Source: an uncultured Lactobacillus sp. (lineage in GTDB: Bacteria; Bacillota; Bacilli; Lactobacillales; Lactobacillaceae). Taken from it: DNA of 64,000 nt. The notes beneath the pieces are model-generated. The model did not search any database. It worked only from the letters and a program-made list of their open reading frames with translations, and was not told the origin of the DNA. A program made the translations under genes and the position numbers. Shown piece by piece: positions 53,343 to 64,000 of this stretch. The stretch lies in assembly GCF_948948975.1 (NCBI RefSeq), contig NZ_CARBVX010000005.1, positions 39,145-103,144 on the forward strand. The letters are read 5' to 3'. Numbering within the stretch: the first letter of the stretch is position 1; each line of letters opens with the position of its first letter.

Positions 53343-54539
53343 TTAAAAGTCTCCAGCAGTACTAAAGATATAATCTTTGTGGTGCCACTTCATTGAGAGA
53401 ATCAGACCAATTCCAATCATATTTCCTAATAAGGCTGATCCACCTTGAGATACAAATGGTAACGGAATACCGGTCAATGGTAAAAGATCAATTCCCATTC
53501 CAATATTTTCAAAAACGTGGAATAAAATCATCATGATGATTCCTGTAGAAATGTAAGAATAAAATGCATTCTTTGTTTCAAAAGTAATTTTGACCATTTG
53601 AAAAATTAAATAGAAATAAATCAAAATCAAAGCACAACATCCTACAAAACCTAATGATTCTCCAATAACTGAGAAAATCATATCAGATGTTCTAACAGGA
53701 ACATAAACACTAACTTTGCCAAAACCATGTCCCCAAATTTGGCCCGATCCAATTGCCTTCATACTTTGCCACAATTGATAAGCACCCGAAGAAGTATCTT
53801 GAGATGGATTCAACCAAGAATTAATTCTCTGAAACTGGTAAGATCTAAAATTAAATGCACTTCCTAAAAATGCCTGTCCACCGGGGGTAGTAACGAGTAA
53901 GATTGCTGCTGCACCAATAATAAACACAACACCATACACTGGTATAATAATTTTCCAAGTAATTCCGGAAACTAAAATTACCCCACCAACAATTGCAAAG
54001 AATACGAGCATAGTACCAAAGTCATTTTGTAATTTTAACAAAACTGCAACTGGAATTAACCAAGCAAATATTTTACCAATCAAAAGCCAATCTGTTTTAA
54101 AAGTATGGGCATATTGCTCATTATGTCGCTCTACTACTCTTGCTAACATTAAAATAAAGGCAGGTTTCATTATTTCAGATGGTTGAAAAGTTAATGGCCC
54201 TAATTTAAACCAACTCTTCGCACCAGTATCGGCAAATACTTGCCGGTTATACAAGAATAAAACTGCAATTAATAAAATTATTCCAATCCCATAAGCAATT
54301 GGAGCAATTTTAAAAAGTTGTTCTGCGTCAAATTGCATTACGAAAATCACCAGTGCAATTGATACAAGATACCAAACTGCTTGAGTAATAACTGCTTTTA
54401 CCGGACTTCCCATTTTAGGGTCGTTCACAGTTGCAACCCAAATACCGTATAGACTGATGACGGCTAATAAAAAGACTGGAACTACTACACCCCATGCGAT
54501 GCGATCATACCAATCTGCTTTATTTTCAACTTTTGTCAT
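53343..54539 (-). CDS. rodA: Rod shape-determining SEDS glycosyltransferase RodA
   Basis: Polytopic polymerase of side-wall peptidoglycan, 398 residues with about ten transmembrane segments. SEDS signatures include 'LTFQPSEIMKPAFILMLAR' at about 115, 'LLKLQNDFGTMLVF' at about 165 and the C-terminal 'LTGIPLPFVSQGGSALLG' at about 362. RodA rather than FtsW because it lies at the end of a set with a mreB paralog, epuA and yidD, and an FtsW candidate beside typA already exists. Confidence 0.92.
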   Translation of the reverse strand: MTKVENKADWYDRIAWGVVVPVFLLAVISLYGIWVATVNDPKMGSPVKAVITQAVWYLVSIALVIFVMQFDAEQLFKIAPIAYGIGIILLIAVLFLYNRQVFADTGAKSWFKLGPLTFQPSEIMKPAFILMLARVVERHNEQYAHTFKTDWLLIGKIFAWLIPVAVLLKLQNDFGTMLVFFAIVGGVILVSGITWKIIIPVYGVVFIIGAAAILLVTTPGGQAFLGSAFNFRSYQFQRINSWLNPSQDTSSGAYQLWQSMKAIGSGQIWGHGFGKVSVYVPVRTSDMIFSVIGESLGFVGCCALILIYFYLIFQMVKITFETKNAFYSYISTGIIMMILFHVFENIGMGIDLLPLTGIPLPFVSQGGSALLGNMIGIGLILSMKWHHKDYIFSTAGDF

Positions 54540-54557
54540 TGTATATCCCTACTTTGT

Positions 54558-54785
54558 TTATTTTTCATGCAAAGTAAAGTATGAAAGTAATTCATTAATC
54601 GCACTTTCTAAAGTCTTGGAATAGAGACTGTGATTTGTTTTAGAAGATACTACATGGTAGCGTTCCTCTTCTTGTTCAATAATTCCAATAGAACGTTTAC
54701 CAGGAATAACAACTTCCCAGGTAGGTGCTGAAGTGCCTTTTCTTTCATTAACTTCAATATCAATACTTTCCAATTTTCTAGACAT
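54558..54785 (-). CDS. DUF2969 family protein
   Basis: A 75-residue cytosolic protein; DUF2969 is a lactobacillus-type family of unknown role commonly found beside rodA. The frame extends 19 codons upstream into yidD, but AGGAG is seven bases before ATG 54785 (MSRKLESIDIEV), which gives a product of normal family length. It is predicted to be a small beta-rich fold (WEVVIPGKRSIGIIEQ). Ten bases after yidD, 18 before rodA. Confidence 0.8.
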   Translation of the reverse strand: MSRKLESIDIEVNERKGTSAPTWEVVIPGKRSIGIIEQEEERYHVVSSKTNHSLYSKTLESAINELLSYFTLHEK

Positions 54786-54795
54786 ATATATTCTC

Positions 54796-55089
54796 CTACT
54801 TTTTATTCGAATGAAATGCCTGCGCAATAATTTCATCTTCATATCGTTCAGGATGAGGATTACGACGCAGGGTAAAATAATCCGGTACTGGATCTACTCC
54901 TCCCTTAATAAAAGGATTACAGCGCAATATCCGCGCTAGGCCCATTATTAAGCCTAAAATTGCTCCATGCTTTTTTAAAGCATCAATCATATAGCTTGAA
55001 CAAGTAGGATAATACCTACATGTTGGTGGCAAAATTGGAGAAATAAACTTCTTGTAAACATTTACCAACCCAATTAACAATTTATTCAT
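54796..55089 (-). CDS. yidD: Membrane protein insertion efficiency factor YidD
   Basis: Small membrane-associated protein that assists YidC-dependent insertion. The family signature is clear: '[20 protein letters not shown]' at residues 12-31 with its three cysteines counting the next Cys in '[20 protein letters not shown]'. 97 residues. It lies one base after epuA and is part of the mbl-rodA run, a frequent lactobacillus arrangement away from oxaA/rnpA. Confidence 0.93.
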   Translation of the reverse strand: MNKLLIGLVNVYKKFISPILPPTCRYYPTCSSYMIDALKKHGAILGLIMGLARILRCNPFIKGGVDPVPDYFTLRRNPHPERYEDEIIAQAFHSNKK

Positions 55090-55090
55090 T

Positions 55091-55276
55091 TTAACTTAAA
55101 AACTCAAAAAAATGAATCCATGTTGTAGGAAAGAAAATTGCAAAAGGATTGCCACTTGCAACACCACATCCGATAAAGGCTCCAAGGAGCATGGTGGCAA
55201 ACAAGTATAAAATAATCTTTCCCACTTTTTTTAAATGCTTATTTACTAATGAAAAATTAAAACTTACTCTCTTCAT
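55091..55276 (-). CDS. EpuA-like small membrane protein
   Basis: A 61-residue protein with a basic N-terminus ([10 protein letters not shown]) and one hydrophobic segment ([20 protein letters not shown], about 21-40) followed by a short extracellular tail '[20 protein letters not shown]'. It matches the EpuA family, often misnamed RNA polymerase beta subunit in databases; it has nothing in common with RpoB. Genes of this family sit next to mreB-like genes in lactobacilli, pointing to an envelope role. Confidence 0.75.
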   Translation of the reverse strand: MKRVSFNFSLVNKHLKKVGKIILYLFATMLLGAFIGCGVASGNPFAIFFPTTWIHFFEFLS

Positions 55277-55278
55277 AA

Positions 55279-56268
55279 TTAGTGTCTCTGATGATTCTCA
55301 ATATTTTTAAGCAACACGCCTGTTCCATTTGCAACAGCTTCTAATGGCTCATCAGCTTTTAAAACTGGAACTTGGAGATAATAAGTAATTAATTTATCAA
55401 TATTCTTTAGTAAGGCTCCACCACCTGTTAACATAATACCACGGTCGATAATGTCAGCAGATAATTCAGGTGGAGTTTGCTCCAAAACTTCTTTAGTTGC
55501 GGCCACAATAGACATTAGACCATCTTCAAGAGCTTTTTGAACTTCTAATTCATTAATCGTAACTTGTTTTGGCAATCCATCAACCATATCACGCCCACGA
55601 ACAGTCATTGTCTTAGTTGGATCAGCTTCAAAAGCAGTTCCAAGTTGAATCTTAATTTGTTCAGCAGTATGTTGCCCTACTAAAAGATTCTTACTACGTT
55701 TAATATAGCTAGCAATCGCCTGATTCATTTTATCTCCTGCCCAACGAAGTGAGCGAGAAGTTACTATTTCTCCCATTGACAAGACAGCTATATCGGTAGT
55801 ACCTCCACCAATATCAATAACCATATTTCCTTGTGGTCTAAAAATATCTAAACCAGCTCCAACAGCCGCTACTTTTGGTTCAAAGTCTAGATATACTCGC
55901 CCTCCACCTGATTTTTCAGCAGCTTGAATAATGGCTTTTTGCTCAATTGAAGTAACTCCAGTAGGAGCACAGATTAGAATATTAGGCTTAGACATAAAAC
56001 CTTTTACGTTTAATTTTTCAATAAAGTAGCTAAGCATTTCTTCGGTAATATCAAAATCTGCAATTACACCATTTTTCAATGGTCTAATTACTCTAATATT
56101 ACCTGGTGTACGCCCTACCATTTTATATGCCTCAGTACCGACTGCGACAACTTTATCTTTATCAGTATCTACAGCAACAACAGAAGGTTCATTTAAAACG
56201 ATACCTTTGCCAGATACATTTATTAGAACATTTGCTGTTCCTAAATCAATTCCTATATCTCTTGCCAC
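55279..56268 (-). CDS. mbl: MreB paralog (Mbl/MreBH-like actin)
   Basis: Second actin-type cytoskeletal protein, 329 residues. '[19 protein letters not shown]' at residues 4-22, '[18 protein letters not shown]' at about 153 and '[12 protein letters not shown]' at about 285 are intact. The start is GTG 56268, with GGAGG seven bases upstream. It lacks the FGLGSK amphipathic N-terminus of the first MreB. It heads the set mbl-epuA-yidD-DUF2969-rodA, so it probably works with RodA. Mbl versus MreBH is not decided by sequence alone. Confidence 0.88.
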   Translation of the reverse strand: MARDIGIDLGTANVLINVSGKGIVLNEPSVVAVDTDKDKVVAVGTEAYKMVGRTPGNIRVIRPLKNGVIADFDITEEMLSYFIEKLNVKGFMSKPNILICAPTGVTSIEQKAIIQAAEKSGGGRVYLDFEPKVAAVGAGLDIFRPQGNMVIDIGGGTTDIAVLSMGEIVTSRSLRWAGDKMNQAIASYIKRSKNLLVGQHTAEQIKIQLGTAFEADPTKTMTVRGRDMVDGLPKQVTINELEVQKALEDGLMSIVAATKEVLEQTPPELSADIIDRGIMLTGGGALLKNIDKLITYYLQVPVLKADEPLEAVANGTGVLLKNIENHQRH

Positions 56269-56298
56269 GCTAGTGCCTCCAGTATTTAATCATTAAAA

Positions 56299-56327
56299 AT
56301 TGTAACATAAATACCGCTTTACTTTAA
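56299..56327 (-). promoter_or_regulatory. Promoter of the mbl-rodA gene set
   Basis: Minus strand TTAAAG (56322-56327), 17 bases, extended -10 TGT-TACAAT (56299-56304). Confidence 0.68.
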
Positions 56328-56375
56328 GAACAAGTGTAAAGAAGTGCTGTTTAAAAGTATTTCTTATAAAAATCA

Positions 56376-56609
56376 TTAAAAAAGCATCTTTAATGCTAAG
56401 GATTGATCCACTAAAGCCAAAATAAATTGTCCCACTATAAATCCTAAGGCAATCGACACAAACAGTAAAAATACTTGAATTTCAAATGTGTGTCCTTTCT
56501 TAAATAACTGGTCGACTCTTAGACCTCTCACTGCTCTGAATGAAAAAGCAATCGTCACTAAATATGTGATTAGACTAACAATTGCATGAACTCCTACTTG
56601 TTTCATCAT
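56376..56609 (-). CDS. DUF1146 family membrane protein (YwzB-like)
   Basis: A 77-residue protein with two transmembrane segments (about 8-26 and 46-68) separated by a basic loop 'RAVRGLRVDQLFKKG'. DUF1146/YwzB genes directly follow atpC in many Firmicutes, but no function is known. The frame opens at 56657 inside the atpC terminator; GGAG eight bases before ATG 56609 fixes the start. Transcription must pass the terminator or start within it. Confidence 0.82.
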   Translation of the reverse strand: MMKQVGVHAIVSLITYLVTIAFSFRAVRGLRVDQLFKKGHTFEIQVFLLFVSIALGFIVGQFILALVDQSLALKMLF

Positions 56610-56623
56610 ATAATTTTCTCCAT

Positions 56624-56650
56624 AAAAAAAGACGAACCCATCGTTCGTCT
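56624..56650 (-). terminator. Terminator of the ATP synthase operon
   Basis: AGACGAAC (56643-56650) and GTTCGTCT (56630-56637) pair perfectly, loop of five, T7 on the minus strand. The DUF1146 ribosome-binding site begins four bases after the T tract. Confidence 0.92.
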
Positions 56651-56659
56651 TTCTCATTT

Positions 56660-57100
56660 CTATTTACCGTAATTTTCACGTACATGTAATCTATTAACCG
56701 CACGACGTAAGGCAATTTCAGCTTCTAGCATTTCTCTTTCGTTGTGCTTTTCTTTAGCTTCTTGCATATGCTGTTCAGCACGCTTCTTAGCTGATTGTGC
56801 ACGTTTAACATCAATATTGCGAGCCCGTTCAGCACTGTCAGCAATAATGGTTGCTTCATTATTTGAAAATTCAATGTAGCCCCCATTAACAGCAATATGG
56901 TCAATACGATCATTCATTTCATGGGTTCTTTTTACCCGAACTTCACCAATAGCTAAAGGAGTAACAATTGGAAGATGATCATACATAATTGCACGATCTC
57001 CATCAATTGCGCGCATTGCTACCATCGTAGCATTATGCGAATAGACAACACCATCAGGTGTTACAACGCTAACTTTTATAATTTTTTCTGGATCTGCCAT
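56660..57100 (-). CDS. atpC: ATP synthase epsilon subunit
   Basis: F1 central-stalk subunit that couples rotation and can inhibit hydrolysis. The N-terminal beta-sandwich ([22 protein letters not shown]) is followed by a two-helix C-terminal domain ([20 protein letters not shown]). 146 residues, normal. Last gene of the operon, eleven bases after atpD, then a terminator. Confidence 0.96.
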   Translation of the reverse strand: MADPEKIIKVSVVTPDGVVYSHNATMVAMRAIDGDRAIMYDHLPIVTPLAIGEVRVKRTHEMNDRIDHIAVNGGYIEFSNNEATIIADSAERARNIDVKRAQSAKKRAEQHMQEAKEKHNEREMLEAEIALRRAVNRLHVRENYGK

Positions 57101-57111
57101 AACGCATCACC

Positions 57112-59533
<2,422 letters not shown>

Positions 59534-59550
59534 TGAAAAAACCTCCTCTT

Positions 59551-61624
<2,074 letters not shown>

Positions 61625-61625
<1 letters not shown>

Positions 61626-62125
61626 TAGTCATTCAGCCCCTTGATAAATTGATCTACCAAGTCTTTCTGATCAGCAGCAGATAAATTCTTGCTAATTACT
61701 TTTTCAGCAATGGCAACAGAAATGTCAGCTACTTGATCTCTTGCTTCATTGAGTGCATCAGTTTTTGCTTGGGCAGCATCTTCTGATGCTCTCTTTCTAA
61801 TTGCGGCAGCTTCTTGATCAGCTTGACTAATAATATTATTCTTAGTCTTTTCCGCATTGCTTTTTGCAGTAGAAAGAATTTGTGTTGCCTCTTGTTTAGA
61901 GTCTTTCAAGGCAGCTTCACGTTGATTAGCAAGCAATTCAGCTTTCTTTCGATCACTTTCTGCTTGATCAAGGTCACTTATTACCTTTTGACGACGTTCT
62001 TCCATCATCTTTGTTACAGGGCCCCAAGCAAAGTGCTTAACTAAGAGGAGCAAAGCTGCAAAGATCAAAAGATAGTAAAGCGTGTCACCTAACTCTAATT
62101 TTAAGGCTGCAAACATAAATTGCAT
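61625..62125 (-). CDS. atpF: ATP synthase subunit b
   Basis: Peripheral-stalk subunit: one N-terminal transmembrane helix (LGDTLYYLLIFAALLLLVKHFAW, shown in part, about 12-32) and a long charged coiled coil to the C-terminus. 166 residues. AAGGG seven bases before the first ATG supports the start at 62125; a second ATG three codons later is less well placed. Confidence 0.96.
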
Positions 62126-62174
62126 GTCTCAACCCTTCTTTCTCGTAATTACGATCTTATTCTTAAAACGCAAA

Positions 62175-62405
<231 letters not shown>

Positions 62406-63122
62406 TTATTCTTCAGTAACCTTTTTACCAATATATACCATTGACAAAGTTACGAATACATATGCCTGGATAGAGCCAATAAAGACAGAGAAGCCTTGCC
62501 AGATTAAAGTTAGTGGAACCGAAGCGATGACGGTAAACCAACCCGCACTCTTTGCAAAACGATTACCGATTAAAGTTAATAATACTTCACCGGCATAAAT
62601 ATTACCGTAAAGACGCAGTGATAACGTCAAGAAATTAGTGAATTCCTCAATAATATTGATTGGAAGTAAAAATCCAACTGGTTTTGCATAATTTGCAAAA
62701 TAACCTTTAGCACCAAACCTCTGAACACCAAAGTTATAAGACAAGAGCAATGTCATCATTGCCATAGTCATAGTAATTAATGGGTTAGCAGTTGGTGATT
62801 TGACAAGGATATGGTCATTAATTGAAAACTCAAAGAACAAACCTAACTGATTCATAAAGAAAATGAACATGAATAGGGTAAAGGCATATAAAGATAGGTG
62901 CTTTTGTGCATCTACGTCAGCAACGTTATCCTTAACAATCCCATTTGTAAAATCAATCATATATTCCAAAAGATTTTGCTTTTTATTAGGTTTTAAAGAA
63001 ACATTACGTCCTAAATACCAAACAAGAAAGAAAACCGCAATTGCGACTAACGTTCCCCCTAAGCAGTTAGTTACATTGAAATTTAAGCCGAATACATTAA
63101 CGACTACAGATTTCTCATTCAC
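62406..63122 (-). CDS. atpB: ATP synthase subunit a
   Basis: Proton-channel subunit, 238 residues with about six transmembrane segments. The essential Arg is in 'LSLRLYGNIYAGE' at about 176 and the final helix carries 'IQAYVFVTLSMVYIGKKV'. The start is GTG 63122, seven bases after GGGAGG. No atpI is seen upstream. First gene of the ATP synthase operon, behind a good promoter. Confidence 0.96.
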   Translation of the reverse strand: MNEKSVVVNVFGLNFNVTNCLGGTLVAIAVFFLVWYLGRNVSLKPNKKQNLLEYMIDFTNGIVKDNVADVDAQKHLSLYAFTLFMFIFFMNQLGLFFEFSINDHILVKSPTANPLITMTMAMMTLLLSYNFGVQRFGAKGYFANYAKPVGFLLPINIIEEFTNFLTLSLRLYGNIYAGEVLLTLIGNRFAKSAGWFTVIASVPLTLIWQGFSVFIGSIQAYVFVTLSMVYIGKKVTEE

Positions 63123-63167
63123 TTCGTGACCTCCCTTCTTGTGCTGAATACCTCAAACACACTAAAA

Positions 63168-63196
63168 ATGATAACACCCAAAAATTTCAATTTCAA
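63168..63196 (-). promoter_or_regulatory. Promoter of the ATP synthase operon
   Basis: Minus strand TTGAAA (63191-63196), 17 bases, extended -10 TGT-TATCAT (63168-63173). No strong terminator separates upp from this promoter, so upp transcripts may also read into atpB. Confidence 0.75.
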
Positions 63197-63213
63197 AATA
63201 TTTTTGAGTAAAA

Positions 63214-63843
63214 TTACTTAGTTCCGAACAATCTATCTCCTGCATCCCCTAGACCTGGGTAGATGTAACCGTTATCCATTAATTTTTCATCTTCGGCTGC
63301 TGCATAGATGTCTACATCTGGATTTGCTTCTTGTACCGCCTTTACACCTTCAGGAGCAGCCACTAAAACAGCTAAACGAATATTCTTAGCGCCACGCTTC
63401 TTTAATGCCTCAATAGCCATATTTGCTGAACCACCTGTTGCAAGCATTGGATCAACAATAATACATTCACGTTCTTCAATATCTGGCGGCATCTTGAAGA
63501 AATATTCATGTGGCTTTAGAGTTTCTTCATCACGATACATTCCGATATGTCCTACTTTTGCAGATGGGATCATTTGAAGAACACCATCAACCATTCCAAG
63601 ACCAGCACGTAAAATTGGTACTATAACTAGTTTCTTACCTGCTAATTCTTTTTGAGTTGACTTTCCAATTGGAGTTTCAATCTCAACATTCTTCAATGGC
63701 AAATCGCGTGTCATTTCATAAACCATGAGTCCACCAATTTCACCAACAATTTGACGAAATTCATTTGTACCTGTATCTTTCTTACGAATGATTGTCAACT
63801 TATGTTGGATCAATGGATGATTCAAAACGGTAAACTTACCCAT
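63214..63843 (-). CDS. upp: Uracil phosphoribosyltransferase
   Basis: Salvages uracil to UMP with PRPP. N-terminal '[22 protein letters not shown]', PRPP loop '[18 protein letters not shown]' at about 128-145 and the uracil-binding C-terminal '[18 protein letters not shown]'. 209 residues. GGAGG is five bases before the ATG. upp directly before the atp operon is standard in lactobacilli. Confidence 0.98.
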   Translation of the reverse strand: MGKFTVLNHPLIQHKLTIIRKKDTGTNEFRQIVGEIGGLMVYEMTRDLPLKNVEIETPIGKSTQKELAGKKLVIVPILRAGLGMVDGVLQMIPSAKVGHIGMYRDEETLKPHEYFFKMPPDIEERECIIVDPMLATGGSANMAIEALKKRGAKNIRLAVLVAAPEGVKAVQEANPDVDIYAAAEDEKLMDNGYIYPGLGDAGDRLFGTK

Positions 63844-63921
63844 AATGGCCTCCTATTTTAAAAATAATACTTCGTTCATTATTTTAACAAATTATTAGAT
63901 AAATGTTTCCTAAATCATACG

Positions 63922-63952
63922 AAAAAAGGCATGTTTTTCTACATGCCTTTTT
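63922..63952. terminator. Bidirectional terminator upstream of upp
   Basis: AAAAAGGCATGT (63923-63934) and ACATGCCTTTTT (63941-63952) are perfect 12-base complements with a 6-base loop; T tracts on both strands. It probably ends the gene that lies beyond the right edge. Confidence 0.9.
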
Positions 63953-64000
63953 CTACGTAAAGTCAAGCACAATAGGATGTTTGACTTTATTTTTTAGTTG
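63953..64000 (-). CDS. Possible 3' end of an upstream gene, cut by window edge
   Basis: An open minus frame enters at 64000 and reads QLKNKVKHPIVLDFT to a TAG at 63953-63955, immediately before the terminator stem. That placement suits a gene end, but 15 codons cannot be identified. glyA usually precedes upp in lactobacilli, though this tail does not let me confirm it. Confidence 0.25.
   Translation of the reverse strand, partial: QLKNKVKHPIVLDFT
63959..63995 (+). terminator. Plus-strand terminator-like hairpin at the right edge
   Basis: AAAGTCAAGCA (63959-63969) and TGTTTGACTTT (63978-63988) pair over 11 positions with one G-U, followed by TATTTTTT on the plus strand only. No plus-strand gene leads into it, so it may limit antisense transcription or be fortuitous. 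Confidence 0.4.

Noticed and set aside
62143..62154. Palindrome TCGTAATTACGA between atpE and atpF
   Set aside because: Twelve bases with no loop and no T tract; too short to call a terminator or operator.
63123..63213. Possible terminator between upp and atpB (AGTAAAATTACT)
   Set aside because: The palindrome is weak and AT-only and no T run follows; the gap is better explained by the atp promoter.

Overview
The window is a gene-dense, AT-rich piece of a Lactobacillus chromosome. The proteins, gene order and small lineage families (DUF1831, DUF2969, DUF3397, DUF4044, EpuA) fit the acidophilus/gasseri/johnsonii group; this species-level placement is an inference from recognition, not from a search. 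I see no insertion sequence, prophage, CRISPR array, tRNA or rRNA gene, and no obviously foreign segment. It is core chromosome for cell division, envelope growth, energy and translation.

Layout. 1-3.9 kb (minus): rsmD (cut by the window edge), ylbG, ftsW and typA. 4.1-7.8 kb (plus): def, rpoY-rnjA and a diacylglycerol kinase. 7.9-15.2 kb (minus): recD2, a TPR protein, a histidine phosphatase, mnmA, DUF1831, a cysteine desulfurase and mtnN. 15.2-32.8 kb (minus): a long division-and-wall (dcw) cluster, mraZ-rsmH-ftsL-pbp2B-mraY-murD-murG-ftsQ-ftsA-ftsZ-sepF-yggT-ylmH-divIVA. It runs into a T-box-controlled ileS, then a cold-shock-like gene, a NUDIX hydrolase and an orphan membrane protein. 32.9-41.6 kb: DUF3397, a 42-residue DUF4044 protein (plus), mreBCD, radC, a HAD phosphatase, folC and T-box-controlled valS. 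41.6-49.4 kb (minus): a P-type ATPase behind a yybP-ykoY (Mn2+) riboswitch, rsuA, thiI with a second cysteine desulfurase, and ezrA. 49.5-53.3 kb (plus): rpsD with a structured leader, yueI, rarA, 6S RNA, a small membrane protein and a universal stress protein. 53.3-56.7 kb (minus): rodA, DUF2969, yidD, epuA, a second mreB-like gene and DUF1146. 56.7-63.8 kb (minus): the complete F1Fo ATP synthase operon atpBEFHAGDC, preceded by upp.

How the genes work together. Septum formation (FtsZ, FtsA, SepF, EzrA, FtsQ, FtsL, PBP2B, FtsW, DivIVA) and side-wall growth (MreB x2, MreC, MreD, RodA) are both represented, with lipid-linked precursor enzymes (MraY, MurD, MurG) in the same operon. Two cysteine desulfurases are each placed with one tRNA-thiolation enzyme (MnmA, ThiI). 

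RNA-level control is unusually visible: two T-boxes, a manganese riboswitch, an rpsD leader, 6S RNA, an exact 10-bp-period MraZ operator, and several terminator-like hairpins in leaders, between genes or inside a gene. I did not find an undescribed multi-gene system. The findings are mostly regulatory structures and small unassigned proteins. Many genes start at TTG or GTG, and several starts were reset using Shine-Dalgarno positions.
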